DNA of 64,000 nucleotides from NCBI RefSeq assembly GCF_900538275.1, contig NZ_LR130778.1:806001-870000 (forward strand), written 5' to 3'. Positions 33,922-42,885 of this stretch are shown in pieces (position 1 is the stretch's first letter; each line of letters starts with the position of its first letter). The notes beneath the pieces are model-generated. The model searched no databases, was not told where the DNA came from, and worked only from the letters and a program-made list of their open reading frames with translations. The stretch comes from Petrocella atlantisensis (GTDB lineage Bacteria; Bacillota; Clostridia; Lachnospirales; Vallitaleaceae). The position numbers were made by a program, and so were the translations under genes.

Positions 33922-35175
33922 TTAATTTACCGGATGGATGATATGATCATATTCTTCATTAATCGTCTCACGAATCTCCTTGATTTCACAAAAAAGTGGT
34001 TCTGCCATCGGAAGCATTACTTCATAAACGGTACTACCAACAATACCTTTATATTCATTCTTAATCGTTTCCATGACCTTATCCAGTTCCATGGATCTTC
34101 TATAAGGTCGGTCTTCTGAGAGTGCCGAAAAAATATCCGCGTATATAATAATCTGAATCTCTATGCCTATATTTTGTGCCTTCGTTTTCTTCGGGTATCC
34201 GGAATTATCCAATTTTTCATGGTGGGAACCTGCCCACATCGCTAGTTCTTCTATACCTTTTACATGTTTTAATATTTCATACGTATAATAGGGATGCGTC
34301 ATCATAATGTTAAACTCTTCCTTGGTTAGAGACGTGGGTTTTTCCAATATCTCTGTAGGAATGGCGATCTTGCCAAAGTCATGCATATAGGCTGCTAATT
34401 TAATACCGGAACAAACCTTATCTTCCAAACTCATTTGTTTTGCAAGCCTGAATGCAACATGAGCCACGCGAGCAGAGTGTGCTGCTGTATAACGTGATTT
34501 GTAATCGATTACTTTACTTAAGGTTGCAACAAGATCGTTGACCGTCGCAAGATTGTTTTCAATAGAAAAGCAATCGAAATCAACCTTTTCCAGAAGGTCA
34601 TGCATACCCATATAGTCAATGTCAAACCAGAATTGCTCTTTTTCAGCCAAATCTAAAAAAGCACGATAAACGGTCTCATCAAACAAACTACCCTTCAACT
34701 CACTAAGAGTACTTATAACATATGCTTTTTGGTTCAGTGCGAGCTCATCCGTTTTTAAAAGTATTTCAATTCGGTCCGCCAAATGCAAGATAAAGGATTC
34801 ATAGGGCACCGCCAGTTCATCATTAATGGCTTTGTCGGAAGCTTTTACATGATGATGGCGAATGATTTTACTCATGTGCTCAAAAGGTGTGAAAGAAGAT
34901 ATAATACCTGCACCTAAGCGTTCATGTGCTTCCGGATTCACAACATCCAGTTCTTTGAGTTCAAGGCTATCTTTTACCGTTAAGGCACCAATATCATGAA
35001 GGCTACATGCCAATATTAAGTTAGATTGTTGAAAGGTATTCAATCCACAAGCCTCACCTAGGTAGTAGGCGATAATGGCTACACGCCTATGATGATGTTT
35101 TAGAATCGGGTTAACCACATCAATCGCATTAATAAACGCGGACATGACATCGAACATCTTAAGATCATAGATCAT
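33922..35175 (-). CDS. HD-GYP domain protein with two HD domains
   Basis: 417 aa, soluble. Residues about 25-150 form a first HD domain (HHRRVAIIAYYLG, CSLHDIGALTV, EAHERLGAGII, IIRHHHVKASD). Residues about 235-400 form a second, HD-GYP-like domain: YTAAHSARVAHVAFRLA, AAYMHDFGKIAIP, MMTHPYYTYEIL, SHHEKLDNSGYP and IIYADIFSALSEDRPYRR. HD-GYP proteins hydrolyse cyclic di-GMP or related dinucleotides using a metal pair. RBS AAGGAGG. The gene is bracketed by a 62-bp direct repeat derived from the neighbouring glycosyltransferase gene, which suggests insertion or duplication here. Confidence 0.8.
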   Translation of the reverse strand: MIYDLKMFDVMSAFINAIDVVNPILKHHHRRVAIIAYYLGEACGLNTFQQSNLILACSLHDIGALTVKDSLELKELDVVNPEAHERLGAGIISSFTPFEHMSKIIRHHHVKASDKAINDELAVPYESFILHLADRIEILLKTDELALNQKAYVISTLSELKGSLFDETVYRAFLDLAEKEQFWFDIDYMGMHDLLEKVDFDCFSIENNLATVNDLVATLSKVIDYKSRYTAAHSARVAHVAFRLAKQMSLEDKVCSGIKLAAYMHDFGKIAIPTEILEKPTSLTKEEFNIMMTHPYYTYEILKHVKGIEELAMWAGSHHEKLDNSGYPKKTKAQNIGIEIQIIIYADIFSALSEDRPYRRSMELDKVMETIKNEYKGIVGSTVYEVMLPMAEPLFCEIKEIRETINEEYDHIIHPVN

Positions 35176-35273
35176 AACGACCTCCTTGTATCACTCACCA
35201 AGTTTATGGTGTTTCTTATCATTATTATACATTTTTTACACTGAAGTTTATATAGAAATGAAAAAACTTGTAA

Positions 35274-35313
35274 AAAATGCATCACTTCTTTATTCAAGCA
35301 TGTGATGCATTTT
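35274..35313. terminator. hairpin upstream of the HD-GYP gene
   Basis: AAAATGCATCAC pairs with GTGATGCATTTT (12-bp stem) between the HD-GYP start and copy B of the duplication. A and T flanks on both sides fit a bidirectional terminator. Confidence 0.6.
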
Positions 35314-35374
35314 ATCGCTATTTTATTTTAACCTCCATAGGTGGTTACTATCAAAATGGATATCTTCTCTATCA
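35314..35374. repeat. duplicated segment, copy B
   Basis: Direct repeat of 33783-33844 including a remnant of the GT4 start codons and its AACCTCCAT ribosome-binding-site complement, but with no gene attached. The rest of the 369 bp gap 35176-35544 holds only the hairpin described and AT-rich DNA, presumably the promoter of the oxidoreductase gene. Confidence 0.8.
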
Positions 35375-35544
35375 ATTAAAAACCTATTGTTGAAAGAGGG
35401 TGTATTAAATGTTAATCTTAAAAAGGTACTACTAAATTCTTCTTAAATTACTAAAGAATATAGGATTTATAAGTTAGCGCGAAATTTTGGTAATAGTTAT
35501 GTGTAGGCAATAATAATTAATATATTTATCGAAAGGAAGTTTAT

Positions 35545-36681
35545 ATGGAAACGAAATGGGATACTACTCCTAAGAATGATCGATTCGAACCAATATCAGG
35601 AGAGAAAACAATGAAGGCTGTTGTCACTGCCGGCAATGGTGGCTATGAAAAACTTGAATGTAGAGAGGTGCGGATGCCTTCACTAGAGTCTGATGAAGTT
35701 CTCATACAGGTATTGGCTGCAGGGGTCAACAACACCGAAATCAATACGCGTATTGGTTGGTACTCATCCTCAATAACAACGAGTACAGAAAGTGCAACCG
35801 AGAAGCAGTTGGCATTAAGTAATGCGGATGGTGGATGGAATGAAGCAACGCCCTTCCCGTTCATTCAAGGGACAGATTGTTGTGGACGTATTGTTGCAGT
35901 TGGCCCAGGAGGAGATGAAAGCTCTATTGGCGCTCGTGTTCTTGTACGCGCATGCATGCGGCGGTTTGATTTTGAATCCATGGAAAATATCTGGATGGGA
36001 TCAGATTTTGATGGTGCCTTCGCTCAATATGTCAAAGTCCCGGCATCAGAAGCATTTATCGTAAAATGCGATTGGAGTGATGCCGAACTTGGAACAATCC
36101 CTTGCGCTTATGGAACAGCTGAGAATATGATTCATCGTGGAAATGTAAATAAAGATGAGCATATTTTAGTCACTGGCGCCTCAGGGGGTGTAGGTTCAGC
36201 CGTCGTTCAACTTGCAAAAAGACGTGGGGCAATTGTTACTGCAATTGCTTCGGCATCTAAGGTTGAACAGGTTCTTGCTATCGGAGCGGACCTAGTCGTA
36301 AGACGAGATGAGAATATTCTTTCCAAACTCGGTGAAAAAAGTTTTGACATCATCATAGATAATGTTGCAGGACCTAGTTTTGGAGACATGATCAAGTTGT
36401 TGAAACGAAATGGAAGATATGTGTCTTCTGGCGCGATTGGAGGACCCATTGTAACTTTTGACATGCGGGATTTTTATTTGAAAGATCTGAGACTGATTGG
36501 ATGCACCGCATGGGATGCGCCAGTTTTTCCTAATCTTATCTCCTATATTGAAAAGGGTGAAATCAAACCACTTGTAGCAAAAATATTTCCACTCGAACAA
36601 ATAGCGGACGCTCAAAGAGAATTTCTCGAGAAAAAATTTGTCGGTAATTTCGTATTAATCCCACCATCCGCTGATGAATAA
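35545..36681 (+). CDS. MDR-family NADPH:quinone/alcohol oxidoreductase
   Basis: 378 aa; a second good start is the ATG at 35611 (MKAVVTAGNGGYEKLE), with AGGAGAG upstream. The first start has AAGGAAG. GroES-like N-terminal half: VLIQVLAAGVNNTEINTRIG, and PFIQGTDCCGRIVAVGPGG. Rossmann half: HILVTGASGGVGSAVVQLAK, binding NAD(P)H. The catalytic zinc Cys/His set of classical alcohol dehydrogenases is not evident (N-N-T-E replaces C-x-x-D), so it is closer to the quinone oxidoreductase/zeta-crystallin branch. Monocistronic with its own terminator. Confidence 0.8.
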   Translation: METKWDTTPKNDRFEPISGEKTMKAVVTAGNGGYEKLECREVRMPSLESDEVLIQVLAAGVNNTEINTRIGWYSSSITTSTESATEKQLALSNADGGWNEATPFPFIQGTDCCGRIVAVGPGGDESSIGARVLVRACMRRFDFESMENIWMGSDFDGAFAQYVKVPASEAFIVKCDWSDAELGTIPCAYGTAENMIHRGNVNKDEHILVTGASGGVGSAVVQLAKRRGAIVTAIASASKVEQVLAIGADLVVRRDENILSKLGEKSFDIIIDNVAGPSFGDMIKLLKRNGRYVSSGAIGGPIVTFDMRDFYLKDLRLIGCTAWDAPVFPNLISYIEKGEIKPLVAKIFPLEQIADAQREFLEKKFVGNFVLIPPSADE

Positions 36682-36734
36682 ACATTAGGTGAATCAAAGC
36701 ATGTCGTCTATTCAATTAGCACGCACATGAATTC

Positions 36735-36758
36735 GTCCCTCTATGAGGGACTTTTTTT
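36735..36758 (+). terminator. rho-independent terminator
   Basis: GTCCCTC-TAT-GAGGGAC followed by seven T, 54 bp after the oxidoreductase stop. Confidence 0.9.
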
Positions 36759-36860
36759 GGCTAATATGAAAAAGGTAGAACGCATTCATCCCAATCCAGA
36801 AAATAATATTGACGTTTACCTTCATAAGGCTTATAGTATTCCAGATAGGAGTGACAAAAA

Positions 36861-38117
36861 ATGCAAAAAAAAATAGCCTTAAAATTAAATCAATATGGCT
36901 TTTACGGATGGTTCATTCTCTTCTTATCCGCCATAGCTATGTTTTTCTCTTCCCCAGGACAAACCTATTCCATATCTGTTTTTATTGATTCTTATATATT
37001 GGAATTTGGTTACTCTAGAACCCTAATCTCAAGTATTTATTCTATGGCCACGGTTCTATCCGGTATTCTTATGATCTTTGTCGGTAAGGCTGTGGATCAT
37101 TTCGGTTCCAGATTCATGCTTGTGACCGTTGGTATTCTTTTGACTTTGACTGCTTTTTTTAATAGCTTTGTGGCCAATATTCCCATGATCTTTGTCGGAT
37201 TTTTCTTACTACGTTTTCTCGGACAAGGTTCTCTAACCTTGATTCCGGCTTCACTGGTGCCTCAATGGTTCGACAAACGTAGAGCCCTTGCCATTAGCTT
37301 GTTATCTCTTGGCACCATCTTTGGTAACTTGCTTGTGCCTGCTTTTAATCTACATATGATCAATACCTACGGTTGGTCAAATGCTTGGCGTAGCTGGGGC
37401 TTACTTCTACTTTTTGTTCTCGTACCGCTGATGTGGTTTTTTATCGTGAACAAACCTGAAGATATCGGCCTTCTACCGGATAATAAAGCGCGAACTGATA
37501 ATCTAACCGCTGATCAAGTTTTTGATGCCATGGCCAAAAAATCCTTTAGTTTAAGTGAAGCGCTTCGCACAAAAGAATTCTGGTTTGTTGGAATTATCTC
37601 TATGATTATTCCTATGGTCACCACGGGTATGATGTTTCACTTCTTCTCACTTATGGCCAGCAAAGGTATCCCTGAATCTTCGGCCGCTTTTGTTATCGGA
37701 CTTGTGGCTTTGCCCGGCTTTTTGATTCCTGTCATAGCCGGTACCATCATCGACAAGTACCGTTCCAAGCATATATTGATGATGACCCTTGGACTCTTAA
37801 CCTTGGACTTGCTCTTCATGCTTAAGGTTCAAACTGTAATCGAAGCCTCTATCTTCATTCTCATCTATGGCCTGGTTACCAATGTTCAGAACGTAACGAC
37901 GAATGTTATATGGGTACGTTATTTCGGAAGGTTGCACCTTGGAAGCATTCGTGGTGCGGCTACAGTTTTCATGGTTATCGGTTCGGCCTTTGGTACCATA
38001 CCTTTTGGTCTTAGCTATGACCTCACCGGGGACTATCAAGCGGTCTTCATCGTTATGGCTCTTGCTACAATCTTAGGTATGATTATGGCCCTGTTTATTA
38101 AAAAACCTGTTAAGTAA
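36861..38117 (+). CDS. MFS transporter, OFA-like
   Basis: 418 aa, twelve hydrophobic helices. The N-terminal YGWFILFLSAIAMFFSSPGQ and the loop GKAVDHFGSRFMLVTVG are typical of the oxalate/formate antiporter-like branch of the major facilitator superfamily; a long central loop (about residues 195-235) precedes the second half. RBS GGAG 7 nt upstream. Substrate unknown: many relatives carry monocarboxylates. Its 3' end overlaps the convergent FemAB-like gene by 8 bp. Confidence 0.8.
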   Translation: MQKKIALKLNQYGFYGWFILFLSAIAMFFSSPGQTYSISVFIDSYILEFGYSRTLISSIYSMATVLSGILMIFVGKAVDHFGSRFMLVTVGILLTLTAFFNSFVANIPMIFVGFFLLRFLGQGSLTLIPASLVPQWFDKRRALAISLLSLGTIFGNLLVPAFNLHMINTYGWSNAWRSWGLLLLFVLVPLMWFFIVNKPEDIGLLPDNKARTDNLTADQVFDAMAKKSFSLSEALRTKEFWFVGIISMIIPMVTTGMMFHFFSLMASKGIPESSAAFVIGLVALPGFLIPVIAGTIIDKYRSKHILMMTLGLLTLDLLFMLKVQTVIEASIFILIYGLVTNVQNVTTNVIWVRYFGRLHLGSIRGAATVFMVIGSAFGTIPFGLSYDLTGDYQAVFIVMALATILGMIMALFIKKPVK

Positions 38118-39096
38118 AGGTGTCTTTATTCTTTTCTGAAAAGACATGATAAATCCTTGCATCAGGTTTGTATTCAAATAAACTCATCAGCTTTATTAAA
38201 CTTTTATTGATGATCTTATTTCCGGTGAAAATACACATGTACCGTTTTTCTCGCCTACAGCCTAGACGTTCTTTGGAGCTTTCTGCTGTTTGTCCAAAAT
38301 AGATGGTTTTGGATTTTTGCTTTATACCTAATCTTAGAATATAAATCAGCATATTGTAGTATAAGTCGAGTGCATCTCTCTTCCCATAGTTCATGCCACC
38401 AAATAAGAAATACAATCTATCTTTTTCTACTTTTACCATGACAAATGCGACCGGCTTCTGATCATGGTAAAAGACATGAATATCATCCTTTGAAGTCTTG
38501 AAAAATTCTATGGGCAATGTCTCCAGTGGATACTTAGATCGGTTAAGCACTGCCTTATATAAAGCATATAGCTGATCATCAAAGGTCTTATTATGAATCT
38601 TCTCAATTCTTACGGTTCCTAGTCTCCTCAAGGCTTGTCGCAGTCTGCGTCTATAAGGACTTCTAAGGGCTGACACATAGGTCTCAAAATCCTCATAATT
38701 GTTATCAAAAATACATGTATCCAAGGTTCTACCATAAGGGATGCCTTGGGGTATTTTTTCTGATGTTCTTATATTGAGTATCAGATGAAGCCCACCTTCT
38801 TCTTTAAGGTGATGTATCAAGGCTTCAAGGTCACCAAAATAACCTTCCCCATCTATAGATACGGGCAAGGCAACCATGGTGATGGGTACATGCAATTTGA
38901 ACTTTCCAAACGTAAATAGATTCATCCTTCTCTTAAAAGTATAGCAAGCAAATTCCGGATGAAAGTGATATGTAAAGCCTTCTTCCCATGTCTCATCAAA
39001 TAGGAGTACATCTTTTTTCAGCCAATCATTGTCACAATACCTGTCCCAATCTGCCGGACGATGTGATGAACATCTTACTTCATATTTTTTTCTCAT
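38110..39096 (-). CDS. GNAT/FemAB-like acyltransferase
   Basis: 328 aa. The C-terminal half resembles the GNAT/FemAB fold of peptidoglycan-biosynthesis-like proteins: ALRSPYRRRLRQALRRL (R-rich helix), VRIEKIHNKTFDDQLYALY, DIHVFYHDQKPVAFVMVKVE, LYFLFGGMNYGKRDALDLYY and TIYFGQTAESSKERLGC. The N-terminal half is poorly defined. No membrane segment. It overlaps the preceding gene by 17 bp and is last in the 47-38 kb minus-strand cluster. It probably transfers an acyl or aminoacyl group to the product of the radical SAM enzymes, which is inference from position. Confidence 0.6.
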   Translation of the reverse strand: MRKKYEVRCSSHRPADWDRYCDNDWLKKDVLLFDETWEEGFTYHFHPEFACYTFKRRMNLFTFGKFKLHVPITMVALPVSIDGEGYFGDLEALIHHLKEEGGLHLILNIRTSEKIPQGIPYGRTLDTCIFDNNYEDFETYVSALRSPYRRRLRQALRRLGTVRIEKIHNKTFDDQLYALYKAVLNRSKYPLETLPIEFFKTSKDDIHVFYHDQKPVAFVMVKVEKDRLYFLFGGMNYGKRDALDLYYNMLIYILRLGIKQKSKTIYFGQTAESSKERLGCRREKRYMCIFTGNKIINKSLIKLMSLFEYKPDARIYHVFSEKNKDTFT

Positions 39097-40162
39097 AAGT
39101 CACATATTCCCTATATGGTTTTTGAGCGAATCTTGAGGTGATCTGTCTTGAAGCACTGTTATCCCCATGAATCCAACTGGATATGAGGTGTTGTGATGCT
39201 TTTTCTGCCGCTTCCATAACCCCATTAAACAGAATAAAAATGGCCGGTGTGCCACGGTACTTGGCTTCGACACCGATTTCCACAATTTTTATGGTTTTTG
39301 GTTTTCTTTTCAACATCCTATATTGGAGAAAAGTACGTATGCCTGCACCCCTACTGCTTTTGACCAGTTCATTAAAGTCCGGATACCAAAGGATGAAGCC
39401 AATGTCCTTGCCGTCTTTTTTTACAAAAAGCAGATTCTGGTGGTCCAATAAAGGCATCATGCTCTTAAAAAGTTCCACATCTTCATCATAATCCCTCCTG
39501 AAATAATAACTATGATCGGTAAAAATGTTATTGTTCAAGTCCGTATAACGCTTCAAGGATGCTCTAAGGCCTTTTCTTGAAAAATCAGCAGCTTCCAAGG
39601 TATAGGGTGCCATCCTTAGATGCAGTTTGTTACGTAGATGTAGAACCCTAGGGGCAATGCTTTGTACTTCGTCTTTATAACTGACAAAGGTATGACCTTC
39701 AAAGGTCTTAAAAAAATCAGCGTAATAATTCGGATTATAAGCTTCACCAAAAGAAGGATGCCCGGAACCAATGGTTAGAAAGCCCAACCCGTTGTTACAG
39801 TGACCGTCTATACCGATGACCAACTTATCACAACCCAGTGTCTTTCCATAGGCTTCTGCATAACTTAGAAGATGTTCTACACTTTCCTTCGCTTCCATGA
39901 TCGCTTCAAAGAAAGCCAAATACAGCACTTTTGGTTGTTGCTCATGACATATTAAGACCCCTTGACAATGGAGATCCTTTTCCACACTTACCGTTATCAT
40001 GACTTGTTTGGATTTTTTATAAAAAACACCTTTAGAATTACAGACCAAGGCAAATAGACCTTCTTTGTTATTTTTGAAGGTCTGATCTTTGCTATATATT
40101 TTTTTGATCATCTGCTTATAGATGGATTTCTTTTCATGGTCTTTGATGATTCTAATTTTCAT
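39080..40162 (-). CDS. GNAT-like protein, YghO type
   Basis: 360 aa from the ATG at 40162 (MKIRIIKDHEKKSIYKQM), preferred because CAGGAAT lies upstream; the start at 40186 has none. Features include ETVEHL-like helix KESVEHLLSYAEAYGKTLGC, then VIGIDGHCNNGLGFLTIGSG, YYADFFKTFEGHTFVSYKDE and a C-terminal GNAT-like half: LLFVKKDGKDIGFILWYPDF, IVEIGVEAKYRGTPAIFILF. The last block fits the acetyl-CoA-binding region. Immediately downstream of four radical SAM genes and overlapping the next acyltransferase-like gene, so part of the same pathway. Confidence 0.6.
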   Translation of the reverse strand: MKIRIIKDHEKKSIYKQMIKKIYSKDQTFKNNKEGLFALVCNSKGVFYKKSKQVMITVSVEKDLHCQGVLICHEQQPKVLYLAFFEAIMEAKESVEHLLSYAEAYGKTLGCDKLVIGIDGHCNNGLGFLTIGSGHPSFGEAYNPNYYADFFKTFEGHTFVSYKDEVQSIAPRVLHLRNKLHLRMAPYTLEAADFSRKGLRASLKRYTDLNNNIFTDHSYYFRRDYDEDVELFKSMMPLLDHQNLLFVKKDGKDIGFILWYPDFNELVKSSRGAGIRTFLQYRMLKRKPKTIKIVEIGVEAKYRGTPAIFILFNGVMEAAEKASQHLISSWIHGDNSASRQITSRFAQKPYREYVTYEKKI

Positions 40163-40190
40163 CTGCTTATTCCTGACTTCATTCATTGGC

Positions 40191-41504
40191 TTATATAATA
40201 TTTGGTGTGATGCCCTGATGAATCTGATAGCGGTAATAGAGGTTCACATACAGATAAAACAAGGACCTTAAAGGTTGCTTGAAAAACTGGGGCCTTATGA
40301 GGGTTCTTTTGATAATGGCTCTGATACCAAATACTTCTCTATACAGATCCCAGTAGGCCTCTGTTAAGGCGTCCATAGACATATGAATCGGTTCATGTAC
40401 GGCCATGGTGCCGTTATAACTGTAGATGTCCTTAATAATAATGCGCCCTGCCGCTTCCATCTCATCAAAAAACAAGGTCCCCGGTATCGGTGTTAGTATG
40501 TAGAATCTGGGCACCGTTATTTTCTGGTCGATAATAAAAGTAGCTGTGGCTTTAATGCTCTCTAGGGTATCCCCGTCTGCACCGATGACCATCTCTGTGG
40601 ATACATCAATACCGGCTGCTTGGATCTTTCTGATCTGCTCACCATACCGATCGACTTTGGCCCAAGCCTTCTTCATATGTACCAAGCTTTCTTGGGTGAT
40701 GCTCTCAATGCCAAAGGACAGGGCAATACAACCGCTGTCTGCTACTGCTTGTAGAACCTGAACATGGTCGGCTATGTTAATGGAGCACTGGGAGAGCCAC
40801 TGCATCTTCAAGTCTTTAATCGCCCTGCATAAGTCCAGTAGATAGTCTGTATCTGAGAAAATATTATCATCCAGTAATAGGAATTTTTTATAGCCCAGCG
40901 CCTTAACCGCTTTAATATCCCGAATGACTTCTTCTATATCACGCTTATAATACTTGTTCTTATACAAGCAATAAACACTGCAGAAACTACAGGCGTGTGG
41001 ACAGCCTCTTCCGGCTTGGACCGGTAGAAAATCGCCGATTTTCTTCTGTGTCAGTAGCCCATAGTCCGGTGTCGGATAGGTCAAGGTCGTAAGGGGCATA
41101 TCATATAAGTTCTTCAGCCTGCCTTGCTTGTAGTCTTCAATTAATGCGGGGAAGCTGATCTCTGCATCGCCAATCACCACACTGTCACAGTATTTGGCGG
41201 CTTCTTCCGGCATCAGGCTGACCATATAGCCACCCATGACAACGGTCTTGCCTCTTGCTTTGAAGGCTTTGGCGATATCAATGCTTCTGACTATGGCGTG
41301 ACCCATACCGGATATGGCTATTAGGTCGGCGTCCGTGTCAAAATCCACGGCTTCAATGGTTTCAAGGCATACTTCAAATTCAACATCCGGTGGACACAAA
41401 GCCGAGAGTATGGCCGGTGCCAGACCTACGAAATACAGTCTGCTTTTTTTCACCAACCGGTCCCGATTATGATAAGGGGTAGATTGTATAAACAAGATTT
41501 TCAT
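40191..41504 (-). CDS. B12-binding radical SAM protein (RS-4)
   Basis: 437 aa. The N-terminal ~150 residues form a Rossmann-like cobalamin-binding domain (DLIAISGMGHAIVRSIDIAK, TVVMGGYMVSLMPEEAAKYC). The radical SAM core begins at QAGRGCPHACSFCSV (cluster motif C-x3-C-x2-C, about residue 168). Then FLLLDDNIFSDTDYLLDL and SFGIESITQESLVHMKKAW, and the C-terminal TPIPGTLFFDEMEAAG, typical of BchE-like enzymes. Such enzymes carry out methylations, ring formation or carbon-carbon bond chemistry. RBS AGGGGGC. It diverges from its three upstream paralogs, which resemble each other more. Confidence 0.85.
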   Translation of the reverse strand: MKILFIQSTPYHNRDRLVKKSRLYFVGLAPAILSALCPPDVEFEVCLETIEAVDFDTDADLIAISGMGHAIVRSIDIAKAFKARGKTVVMGGYMVSLMPEEAAKYCDSVVIGDAEISFPALIEDYKQGRLKNLYDMPLTTLTYPTPDYGLLTQKKIGDFLPVQAGRGCPHACSFCSVYCLYKNKYYKRDIEEVIRDIKAVKALGYKKFLLLDDNIFSDTDYLLDLCRAIKDLKMQWLSQCSINIADHVQVLQAVADSGCIALSFGIESITQESLVHMKKAWAKVDRYGEQIRKIQAAGIDVSTEMVIGADGDTLESIKATATFIIDQKITVPRFYILTPIPGTLFFDEMEAAGRIIIKDIYSYNGTMAVHEPIHMSMDALTEAYWDLYREVFGIRAIIKRTLIRPQFFKQPLRSLFYLYVNLYYRYQIHQGITPNII

Positions 41505-41505
41505 A

Positions 41506-42885
41506 TTAGCCCCCTTTGATTTTTTCTGTCAGATATGCTTTTAACATCTTTCTATAAAAATCCAAATCCATGAAATCATAGATCCCTGTTTTCTTGGCTA
41601 TCTTATAGAGTCTGATAAAGAGTCGATAGTAAGCTCTGTAAAATGCTTTTCGGCTCATATGTATAGGGTCCAGTACCAGATGCAGAAAATCCCAATCTTC
41701 TATAGACGTGGACGTAATCTTATCTTTATAGGTTTTATAAAGTGGGGTTCCCGGTATGGGCGTAAAAATCGATACGGTGACATATTTTAGATCATGTAAA
41801 ACAACCCAGTCATATATATCATCAAAATAAGCTTCTGTTGCCTCAAGGGGTGCAATCATCAAACCGATACAATGAGAAGCCGTTTCTTGAATCACTTTCA
41901 CACAAGCACTGTTATGGTCCAAACTACTGCCTTTGCCATAGCCGTCTAATTCTTTGTCCGTAACCGCTTCAAGTCCTACTAGAAAATACTTAAATCCGAT
42001 TTCAGATAAAGCATAGATCAACTCAGGGTTGTCAGCAATAAAATCCGCCCGTCCATAACAAGTATAAGTCTTATGAATCTTATGGGTCTTAATTAAATCG
42101 ATGAATTGCCATAGGCGTTCTTTGTTAACCAGAAAATCATCATCTACAATCTGTACGTTTTGACAATCTAAGTCTTTTAGTTCCTTTATCACCAGTTCAA
42201 GGTCCCGCTCTTGATACCGACTGCCGTTTAATAAAGTACAATAACAGAAATTACAGGTATAGGGACAGGAAAAAGAAGTCTTGATGGTTCCTGCTTCTGT
42301 AAGATCCAAGTAGCGGTATTCGGACTTGTTCTTATAAAAGAAGCTTCGATCCGGTATAGGTAAGGTGTTAATGTCAATGGGGGTTATGGGGTTCATAATG
42401 AAGCCATCACCATCATCCTCCACGGCACCTTCATCTTTAAAACACAAGCCATTGATTTTTGACAGGGTCGTGACATCTTTATTATTTGCTTCAAGACATC
42501 GGACCAAAGTCACAAAAGCATCAATGGATTCACTACGACAGATATAATCCACGTCTTGATCATAGAATCTATGAGGGTTGAGCTGAGCATGTACACCACC
42601 TATCACCGTTATAATCTGTGAGCTGATTTTTTTGGCTTTTGTGCAGTAGGATTTCATTAGGTTTTCTTGGGTAATGTAGCCACTGATTGCCACAATGTCC
42701 GGTTTTTCCCTTTTTATCGTCGCTTCTATGGAGATCTTCTCTATAAAGCCGTCATAAATATAGTCCACATAGCCTGCAGCTGCAAGACCGGTGTGAAGAT
42801 ACTCAAGCTCTAATGGCTCATTATCCAGTATTTTGGTAAAGCTCAGTTTATTGGGTGCTTTGGGACGAATCAATAATACTTTCAC
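41506..42885 (-). CDS. B12-binding radical SAM protein (RS-3)
   Basis: 459 aa with a GTG start that overlaps the preceding stop (GTGA), so translation is coupled. Cobalamin-binding N-terminus: MKVLLIRPKAPNKLSF, DIVAISGYITQENL, VIGGVHAQLNPHRFY. Radical SAM motif SCPYTCNFCYC at about residue 206. Then VQIVDDDFLVNKERLWQFID, FLVGLEAVTDKELDGYGKGS and TPIPGTPLYKTYKDK. The C-terminus (YRLFIRLYKIAKKTGIYDF) is amphipathic and Lys-rich, as in membrane-associated lipid-modifying members. Close paralog of the next two upstream proteins. Confidence 0.85.
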   Translation of the reverse strand: MKVLLIRPKAPNKLSFTKILDNEPLELEYLHTGLAAAGYVDYIYDGFIEKISIEATIKREKPDIVAISGYITQENLMKSYCTKAKKISSQIITVIGGVHAQLNPHRFYDQDVDYICRSESIDAFVTLVRCLEANNKDVTTLSKINGLCFKDEGAVEDDGDGFIMNPITPIDINTLPIPDRSFFYKNKSEYRYLDLTEAGTIKTSFSCPYTCNFCYCTLLNGSRYQERDLELVIKELKDLDCQNVQIVDDDFLVNKERLWQFIDLIKTHKIHKTYTCYGRADFIADNPELIYALSEIGFKYFLVGLEAVTDKELDGYGKGSSLDHNSACVKVIQETASHCIGLMIAPLEATEAYFDDIYDWVVLHDLKYVTVSIFTPIPGTPLYKTYKDKITSTSIEDWDFLHLVLDPIHMSRKAFYRAYYRLFIRLYKIAKKTGIYDFMDLDFYRKMLKAYLTEKIKGG

